Shown piece by piece: positions 5,350 through 9,630 of a stretch of DNA of 9,630 nt (the first letter of the stretch is position 1; the number at the start of each line of letters is the position of its first letter). Location of the stretch: contig CAYMKL010000191.1 in the NCBI GenBank assembly GCA_964390805.1, positions 1-9,630 on the forward strand. Direction: 5' to 3'. The notes beneath the pieces are model-generated. The model ran no database searches. It saw only the letters and a program-made list of their open reading frames with translations, and was not told the DNA's origin. Position numbers and translations under genes: made by a program. Source of the stretch: CAYMKL01 sp964390805. Its GTDB lineage: Bacteria; Chloroflexota; Anaerolineae; VGOG01.

Positions 5350-5816
5350 GGTGTGCCTCCTGAGATAACGTGTTCGCGGAGGAGGGCGGCAAAGTCTGCG
5401 GGGCGAATGACAGCTACATCGCGCTCCTGTAGAAAGCGTAACAGCTCCGGGTCGTCATGGAAGTCCTCGTCGCCGGTGACCAGGTGAGTGGCCCGGCCTA
5501 AGATGGCCATCTCGATCAGGTAGTCGTCCGTGGGATCACGGCATATCCGGACGCTGCCCCTCGGTTTGACGAACTCACCGATGAGTGCTAATCGCCCCAC
5601 GATCTTCCTACGCCGTCTCTCTGTGACATGGTATCGGTTTCGGATACGTCGGCGGCCCAGTACCCGGTACAGTTCATTTAAGTACTGCTGTGAGATGATG
5701 ACGTCAAAAGCCTCCTGTTTGAAAAGTCGCATGATAAAGGCGCTACTTCCCTGTGGGGCAATAGCACCGCTGACTAGCACGTTGGTGTCAATCACAACCC
5801 GCAGTCGGCCGCTCAT
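5346..5816 (-). CDS. PIN-domain ribonuclease toxin (COG1569-type)
   Basis: A protein of 156 aa with the PIN fold of VapC-like endoribonucleases, closest to the PIN_3/COG1569 group annotated as toxin components. The acidic metal-site residues are visible: D10 in VVIDTNVLVS, E48 in QQYLNELYRVL, D97/D98 in RDPTDDYLIEMA, and D116/D118 in LVTGDEDF. It should cut RNA with Mg/Mn in the cytoplasm and be held in check by the antitoxin encoded just upstream. Its start overlaps the antitoxin stop (ATGA) and its stop overlaps the mutase start (ATGA), so all three are translationally coupled. A basic stretch (RRRRK, 67-71) may contact RNA. The RNA target cannot be predicted. All key residues look intact, so it should be active. 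Confidence 0.9.
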   Translation of the reverse strand: MSGRLRVVIDTNVLVSGAIAPQGSSAFIMRLFKQEAFDVIISQQYLNELYRVLGRRRIRNRYHVTERRRRKIVGRLALIGEFVKPRGSVRICRDPTDDYLIEMAILGRATHLVTGDEDFHDDPELLRFLQERDVAVIRPADFAALLREHVISGGTP

Positions 5817-6178
5817 AGTTGCCGCATCTTCTCAGCCCGCACAGCCTTCACCGCTGCATTGACATCGGCCATAACCTCTTCTTCAGAGTAATGCACATTG
5901 GCTTCCCGCAGTTCTCTGAGGACCTGATCCAATTCGGCTATGGCTTGGCGGCGCTCCTCCTCAGAGAGTGGCGAAGGCCGTACCGCATCCGGTGGTTGTT
6001 GAGCCAGCCATTCGTCGGCACGACGGTGCATTTCCGCCAGCCGCGCCTCATCCACTTCATCTAACTCCTGGGGTTGAGGCAGCACGATGATTCGCACGCG
6101 CTGGTTTTCCTTCAGTGGCAAGATGCCGGCGGGTTTGAGCATGCCATTCTGATAGTGAGCCCATGTGGATATACTCAT
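5813..6178 (-). CDS. Antitoxin (DUF104 / AF2212-like N-terminus) of the PIN module
   Basis: A protein of 121 aa. The N-terminal block (STWAHYQNGMLKPAGILPLK, then ENQRVRIIVLP) matches the DUF104/AF2212-like antitoxin pattern: a short beta domain with Y-x-NG-x-LKP and a later (Q/K)-x-V-x-(V/I)-x-(I/V). The rest is charged and helical (about 38-121), likely the part that wraps the toxin. An in-frame ATG at 6226 would add 16 residues, but it overlaps the -35 box, and the predicted transcript starts near 6191. ATG 6178, preceded by GGGAGG (6183-6188), is therefore the real start. It is the first gene of the antitoxin-toxin-mutase unit and may repress its own promoter, as many antitoxins do, although no obvious operator dyad is seen. 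Confidence 0.85.
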   Translation of the reverse strand: MSISTWAHYQNGMLKPAGILPLKENQRVRIIVLPQPQELDEVDEARLAEMHRRADEWLAQQPPDAVRPSPLSEEERRQAIAELDQVLRELREANVHYSEEEVMADVNAAVKAVRAEKMRQL

Positions 6179-6197
6179 TGTTCCTCCCTTCTGCCTG

Positions 6198-6226
6198 ATT
6201 ATCGTCTGAGGATCAAAAGGTGTCAA
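6198..6226 (-). promoter_or_regulatory. Strong sigma-A promoter of the antitoxin-PIN-mutase operon
   Basis: On the minus strand, a perfect TTGACA (6221-6226), a 17-nt spacer and GATAAT (6198-6203; 5 of 6). Transcription should start near 6191, giving a 5' leader of only about 12 nt before ATG 6178. Confidence 0.85.
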
Positions 6227-6254
6227 ACTTATGTTTCTGGGTGACTATTCAGGC

Positions 6255-6548
6255 TGTCATTGCGAGTTGCTCCATAGTGCGGTCGCACTGCTCATTGGAC
6301 AAGAAACCCGGTCAGCGCCGGCCGAGTAGGAGTCCTTCGACAAGCTCAGGATAAACTCCGCGACGTATCGAGGCCAAGCGGGTTATGCAGAGAGCCGCTT
6401 GCTTGGTTTCGATACGCTGCGCTACTCAACCGGCGCTCGCTCTCCGGGTTTTGCACACGACGGTTTGTTTCTTAGTAGCGAAGCGAGGCAATCTCCAATG
6501 CGCAAGTAGGGGGTTGCTTCGGCGGAAAAGCGCCGCCTCGCAATGACA
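6255..6548. repeat. About 290-bp nested palindromic element with TGTCATTGCGAG ends
   Basis: The ends are a perfect 12-bp inverted repeat, TGTCATTGCGAG (6255-6266) and CTCGCAATGACA (6537-6548). Inside are further paired arms: AAACCCGG (6304-6311) with CCGGGTTT (6444-6451), GCGCCGGCCGAGTAGG (6315-6330) with GCTACTCAACCGGCGC (6421-6436, imperfect), and GTATCGAGGCCAAGC (6365-6379) with GCTTGGTTTCGATAC (6401-6415, 13 of 15). There is no open frame of note and no transposase. TCATTGCGAG-ended palindromes with GCGAAGC...GCAATCTC are a widespread bacterial repeat type. It fills the spacer between the solute-binding protein and the TA operon, and could stop transcription between them. Confidence 0.75.
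6333..6353 (+). repeat. CCTTCGA/CTCAGGA dispersed repeat inside the palindrome
   Basis: TCCTTCGACAAGCTCAGGAT, a variant of the element found at 591, 2112, 2821, 3184 and 3250, sits in the left half of the nested palindrome with no partner on the right, so it was probably a later insertion. Confidence 0.75.
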
Positions 6549-6566
6549 CGGCTTGAGCAGTTATCT

Positions 6567-7952
6567 TCATTGTTCAACAACGGCTATGACCGTCCCCGCT
6601 GCCTCTTCGGGAGAGACCTCGCCCTGCAGGACATCCTGGACGGCCCGTTGTAGAGCCCGGCCTACCTTATCGTAGGCGGCAGCTATTGGCCGAGGGTACA
6701 CATTTACCAACTGCTGTCGCGCGAAGGGGAAGTACTGATCCTCTGTGCCCAGGTGATCGAAAGCCGCCTGGCGGGTGGGCAGGTGTCCGGCCACCAGGTT
6801 CCAGTCGGCGTTGTTCTCCGGCTCCAGCAGCCATTCGATGAGCTGGGCGGCGGCTGCCTGTCGGCTAGAGTCCTCCGTCACTACGGCCAAAGCCCATCCT
6901 TTGCTCAAGGTGGCTACCTTGCCATCACGAGTCGGGATAGCAGCAAAGACAGTGTTCTTGAGCAGTCCCCTGTCCGCCAGATACCTGTCAGAGTTCACAT
7001 TGGATAGCGCCGCCTGAGCTGACACGTAGACGACCCAACAATCATCCAGGTTCTGGAACTCCAGCACCGAGGGCGGAATGGCCCCTGCCTCCAGGCCATC
7101 TTTGTAGAACTGGAGCGCCTCGACCAAAGCGCCTTTATCGAGAGCGGGTTTACCACCTTCGTCGAGCAGTCCTCCACCTGCAGCCAGGTACTGGATCAGG
7201 AAGGCGTCGTTGACCAGGCTGCCCTCCCCGCCGGCTGGGAAGATATAGGCCACGCTATCGGAGAGCACCTCTCTCCAGGTTAACGGCGGGCCATCTGTTT
7301 TGTTGGTGTTGTAGATGAGGTGTTCGACGTCGGCCTCAAACTGGATGCCCATCAACTGGCCATCGAAGCTGTGCCGGGCGAAGGGGAAAAGGTCCTGTTG
7401 CACTTCGCTCGATACCAGGTCATCCAGAGGTTGGATCAGCCCGGCCCCGGCCGCCTCGTCCAGCTCAACGGTGTCCAGGATCACCAGGTCTGGCAATACT
7501 GTGAGGGCGGCTGCGCGAGCGGTGCTGAGGAAATCGAGGAGGCCCCCTTTGCCATACGGTTTCTTGAGGATGTACTCGATGGTCACGTTAGCATGAGCAG
7601 CCTCAAAAGCCTGCCACTGCTGAGCCAGAACTTGCCCACTGCCATCATCCTCGGTGGGAAAGAAAGCCTCCGTCGTCCAGAGGGTTAGGGTAATGGCAGA
7701 AGAAACTGCGGGAGGGGGAGAGGGCGGCGGAAAGCCTCGCGTCGGAGATACTGATGGCGTTGCCTCCCCAGGCACGGTGGTAGCCGTCGGTTCTTCCTCC
7801 TGAGGGGGGAGCGACAACTCGGGCAAGAGGTTACATCCCGCCAGCCCTACCGCCGCCAGTAACAAGAGCGAGCAAAGAACAGTTATCATCAGTAGATTCG
7901 ATTCGTTTTCCACTGCATCTTCTCCTGGATCGCCGGGGTCATCTTCAACCAT
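6567..7952 (-). CDS. ABC transporter solute-binding lipoprotein (family 1, sugar-type)
   Basis: An extracellular binding lipoprotein that would deliver a solute, probably a sugar or oligosaccharide, to an ABC permease. It has a hydrophobic signal (MITVLCSLLLLAAVGLAGC) with a LAGC lipobox, then an acidic and Pro/Thr/Ser-rich linker of about 45 residues typical of surface-tethered lipoproteins. The mature domain begins ITLTLWTTEAFFP and contains PDLVILDTVELDEAAGAGLI, then QPLDDLV, DGQLMGIQFEADVEHLIYN and SKGWALAVVTEDSS, typical of SBP_bac_1/8 proteins. The frame is open up to a GTG at 7985 (472 aa), but that codon abuts TATAAT (7977-7982), so a start at ATG 7952 (461 aa) or ATG 7889 is more likely; none has a good Shine-Dalgarno sequence. 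The acidic stretch before the signal is odd. No permease or ATPase genes are adjacent. Confidence 0.88.
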   Translation of the reverse strand: MVEDDPGDPGEDAVENESNLLMITVLCSLLLLAAVGLAGCNLLPELSLPPQEEEPTATTVPGEATPSVSPTRGFPPPSPPPAVSSAITLTLWTTEAFFPTEDDGSGQVLAQQWQAFEAAHANVTIEYILKKPYGKGGLLDFLSTARAAALTVLPDLVILDTVELDEAAGAGLIQPLDDLVSSEVQQDLFPFARHSFDGQLMGIQFEADVEHLIYNTNKTDGPPLTWREVLSDSVAYIFPAGGEGSLVNDAFLIQYLAAGGGLLDEGGKPALDKGALVEALQFYKDGLEAGAIPPSVLEFQNLDDCWVVYVSAQAALSNVNSDRYLADRGLLKNTVFAAIPTRDGKVATLSKGWALAVVTEDSSRQAAAAQLIEWLLEPENNADWNLVAGHLPTRQAAFDHLGTEDQYFPFARQQLVNVYPRPIAAAYDKVGRALQRAVQDVLQGEVSPEEAAGTVIAVVEQ

Positions 7953-7976
7953 CTTCCGAGGAACAGGCACGCGATT

Positions 7977-8005
7977 ATTATACACTCATTTCTCTCTTTA
8001 TCCAA
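7977..8005 (-). promoter_or_regulatory. Probable promoter of the solute-binding protein
   Basis: A perfect TATAAT on the minus strand (7977-7982) is preceded, with a 17-nt spacer, by TTGGAT (8000-8005), a weak -35. It would start transcription near 7970, downstream of the GTG at 7985. It lies back to back with the hrcA promoter, the two -35 boxes being only 7 nt apart. Confidence 0.6.
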
Positions 8006-8012
8006 ATAGCAT

Positions 8013-8041
8013 TTGACAGGGCAGACAATTCGTGGTATCAT
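8013..8041 (+). promoter_or_regulatory. hrcA promoter: Heat-shock promoter of hrcA-grpE
   Basis: A perfect TTGACA (8013-8018), a 17-nt spacer and TATCAT (8036-8041). The expected start, near 8048, falls at the left edge of the CIRCE operator, so bound HrcA would block initiation directly. Confidence 0.9.
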
Positions 8042-8046
8042 TGTTT

Positions 8047-8073
8047 TTAGCACTCTCAATATTAGAGTGCTAA
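8047..8073. promoter_or_regulatory. CIRCE operator (HrcA binding site)
   Basis: A perfect match to the consensus TTAGCACTC-N9-GAGTGCTAA, with both 9-bp arms intact. It begins 5 nt after the -10 box and ends 24 nt before the hrcA start, so it lies at the transcription start and in the leader. This is the standard arrangement for HrcA-repressed chaperone operons. Confidence 0.97.
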
Positions 8074-8097
8074 AAGCTTTCTCTGGCGAGATATATC

Positions 8098-9132
8098 ATG
8101 CAAGATTTGACAGCTAGACAGCAAGCCATATTGGGCCTGGTGGTAAGAGAATATGTAGCAACGGCCACACCAGTTAGCTCAAAGGTCATCGTCGAGGCCT
8201 ATGGCCTGGGTATCAGCTCGGCCACGGTGCGCAACGAGATGGCCCGTTTGGAAGAGTTTGGATACTTAACTCACCCTCACACCTCGGCTGGCCGCGTCCC
8301 CACTGACAAGGGCTATCGCTATTTCGTCGAATGCTTGTTAGGAGAGACGGAATTGCCCCTGGCTGAGCGGCGCATGATCCGCCACCAGTTTCACCAGGTA
8401 CGTCCTGAGATGGACCAATGGCTGAAGCTCTCGGCGTCGGTACTGGCTCAGGCTGCGCAGAGCGTGGCGTGGATCACGGCCCCAGCCGCTACTGCTCAGC
8501 GTGTTTTCAAACACCTGGAGCTGATTTCCATTCGCGATTCGTTGGCCCTGGTGGTGTTGGTCCTGCGAGGAGGGACAGTCAAGCAGAGAGTCCTGACTCT
8601 GCCTCGGCCGATATCTCAAGAGGAATTAAGCCGGATGGCCACTCACCTGAACGAGCGCTTCGATGGCTTAACCGCCGATGAGGTCATGGCCCAGCTCGTG
8701 CGCTTGTCCCCCCTGGAGACTCAGATAGGAGAGCTTGTGGCGGAGATGACGGAGCGCTCCGATGAGCGTGTCCGCAGCGAGGTCTACCGTGACGGCCTGA
8801 TCAACATCCTGCAACAGCCTGAGTTCGCCGAGGGCCAAAGCGCTCGTCAGGTCTTCGGACTTCTCGAGGAGAGCAGTTTTCTGGAAATCGTTCTGGCCGA
8901 TGTTCTGACCCCGGCAGCGGGTGGCGTGCAGGTCATCATCGGGGGAGAGGGGCCCTGGGAGGAGCTGAGCGACTGCAGCCTGGTGCTGTCCCGCTACGGC
9001 GTGGTTAGCCAGGCCACGGGCGATCTGGGGGTTCTAGGCCCCCGACGTATGCCCTACCGGCGAGCCATCTCCGTCGTCCGTTACGTATCGAGCCTGATGA
9101 GCGAGCTGATTCACGAGCTGTACGGATACTGA
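8098..9132 (+). CDS. hrcA: Heat-inducible transcription repressor HrcA
   Basis: A full-length protein of 344 aa. HrcA binds CIRCE as a dimer and represses chaperone genes, its activity being maintained by GroEL. The N-terminal winged helix-turn-helix is clear: LTARQQAILGLVVREYVATA, PVSSKVI, then the conserved block SSATVRNEMARLEEFGYL (40-57) with HPHTSAGRVPTDKGYRYFV (59-77), a family signature. The remaining two thirds form the GAF-like and dimerisation domains, ending SVVRYVSSLMSELIHELYGY. ATG 8098 is preceded only by a weak GGCGAG (8085-8090), which would keep repressor synthesis low. The CIRCE in its leader indicates autoregulation. grpE follows 19 nt downstream, and dnaK/dnaJ would be expected beyond the window. 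Confidence 0.97.
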   Translation: MQDLTARQQAILGLVVREYVATATPVSSKVIVEAYGLGISSATVRNEMARLEEFGYLTHPHTSAGRVPTDKGYRYFVECLLGETELPLAERRMIRHQFHQVRPEMDQWLKLSASVLAQAAQSVAWITAPAATAQRVFKHLELISIRDSLALVVLVLRGGTVKQRVLTLPRPISQEELSRMATHLNERFDGLTADEVMAQLVRLSPLETQIGELVAEMTERSDERVRSEVYRDGLINILQQPEFAEGQSARQVFGLLEESSFLEIVLADVLTPAAGGVQVIIGGEGPWEELSDCSLVLSRYGVVSQATGDLGVLGPRRMPYRRAISVVRYVSSLMSELIHELYGY

Positions 9133-9151
9133 TCATGGGAGGTGTGACAGA

Positions 9152-9630
9152 GTGACAAAGGAAGAGAAAATTGAAGAAGCTGCTGCGGACGAGGTTGCTG
9201 TAGCGGAAGAGATTACGGAGGAGGTCGAGGAGGTCCCTGAGCTGGAGGCTCTGCGCCAAGAGCTGGAGGAAGCCAAAGCCCAGGCTGCTGAGTATCTGGA
9301 CGGCTGGCAGCGAGCGCGGGCCGAATTCGCTAACTACAAGAAGCGCAACGAACAGGAGCGCCAGGAGCTCTTCAAACTGGCCAACACAACCCTCATTACC
9401 AGGCTACTGCCCATCTTCGACGACTTCGAGCGGGCCTTCCAGACCTTGCCCCGTAACCTGCTGAGCTTTACCTGGATTGACGGCGTGGCCCTCATCTATC
9501 GGAGGTTGCAGGCCATCCTGGAGGCGGAAGGGCTGACCCTTATGGAGACGGAAGGCCAGAGCTTCGACCCTCTGGTGCACGAGGCCGTCACCTACGAGGA
9601 GAGCGCAGAGCACCAGGAGGGCCAGATCAT
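9152..9630 (+). CDS. grpE: Nucleotide exchange factor GrpE (3' end outside window)
   Basis: 159 codons are visible and the frame is open to the edge; a full protein would be about 180-200 aa. GrpE releases ADP from DnaK. The start is GTG 9152, preceded by GGGAGG (9137-9142) 9 nt upstream; no in-frame ATG is as well placed. Residues 1-30 are strongly acidic (EEKIEEAAADEVAVAEE), then comes the long dimerising helix (ELEALRQELEEAKAQAAEYL, followed by ARAEFANYKKRNEQER). The four-helix and beta-domain signatures follow: LLPIFDDFERAF, GVALIYRRLQAILEAEGL and FDPLVHEAV. It lies 19 nt after hrcA and is therefore under the same CIRCE control. No defects are seen in the visible part. Confidence 0.96.
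   Translation, partial: MTKEEKIEEAAADEVAVAEEITEEVEEVPELEALRQELEEAKAQAAEYLDGWQRARAEFANYKKRNEQERQELFKLANTTLITRLLPIFDDFERAFQTLPRNLLSFTWIDGVALIYRRLQAILEAEGLTLMETEGQSFDPLVHEAVTYEESAEHQEGQI

Noticed and set aside
4195..5487. Two plus-strand open frames (4195-4770 and 4843-5487)
   Set aside because: They are antisense to the phosphohexomutase, whose motifs are all intact; long antisense frames are common in GC-rich DNA.

Overview
The window is GC-rich bacterial DNA from what is probably a member of the Chloroflexota (Anaerolineae-like). This is inferred from four things: a CIRCE-controlled hrcA-grpE heat-shock start, a sugar-type ABC solute-binding lipoprotein with a Pro/Thr linker, small toxin/antitoxin-style genes, and a heavy load of short dispersed repeats. 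The placement is not proven. Sigma-A-type promoters (TTGACA-N17-TATCAT and similar) are clear in several places.

Layout. (1) 1-750: a coiled-coil protein with a C-terminal membrane anchor, followed by a G-rich and CCTTCGA-type repeat tract. (2) 751-1113 (-): a DUF2283-like small protein with its own promoter. (3) 1114-1415: a G-run-rich spacer and a promoter. (4) 1416-2339: a compact cluster of a DUF5678-like small protein, a retropepsin-like aspartyl protease overlapping it by 4 nt, and a small unknown protein whose tail is encoded by an inverted-repeat element. (5) 2435-3912: an NTP_transf_5-type nucleotidyltransferase gene invaded by several repeat families and split by a frameshift. (6) 3928-6178 (-): antitoxin, PIN toxin and phosphohexomutase, joined by two ATGA overlaps behind one strong promoter. 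(7) 6179-6566: an intergenic spacer filled by a roughly 290-bp nested palindrome. (8) 6567-7952/7985 (-): an orphan ABC solute-binding lipoprotein. (9) 7986-8097: a divergent promoter region carrying a textbook CIRCE operator. (10) 8098-9630: hrcA and the 5' part of grpE, which runs off the window.

How the parts work together. HrcA should bind the CIRCE that overlaps its own promoter start and so autoregulate hrcA-grpE, probably with dnaK/dnaJ beyond the edge. The phosphohexomutase appears to have no promoter of its own and to depend on the toxin-antitoxin promoter. The most unusual property is repeat invasion of genes. A short CCTTCGA...CTCAGGACAGG element occurs at six sites (seven copies, one nested in another). 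Three of these sites lie inside the nucleotidyltransferase gene, mixed with CCAAT-type and GGAGCAGGGG-type low-complexity repeats, and one lies inside the small gene at 2085. I see no clear new defence or biosynthetic system. The best candidates for new biology are the small gene-protease cluster, the TA-mutase operon and the gene-invading repeats.
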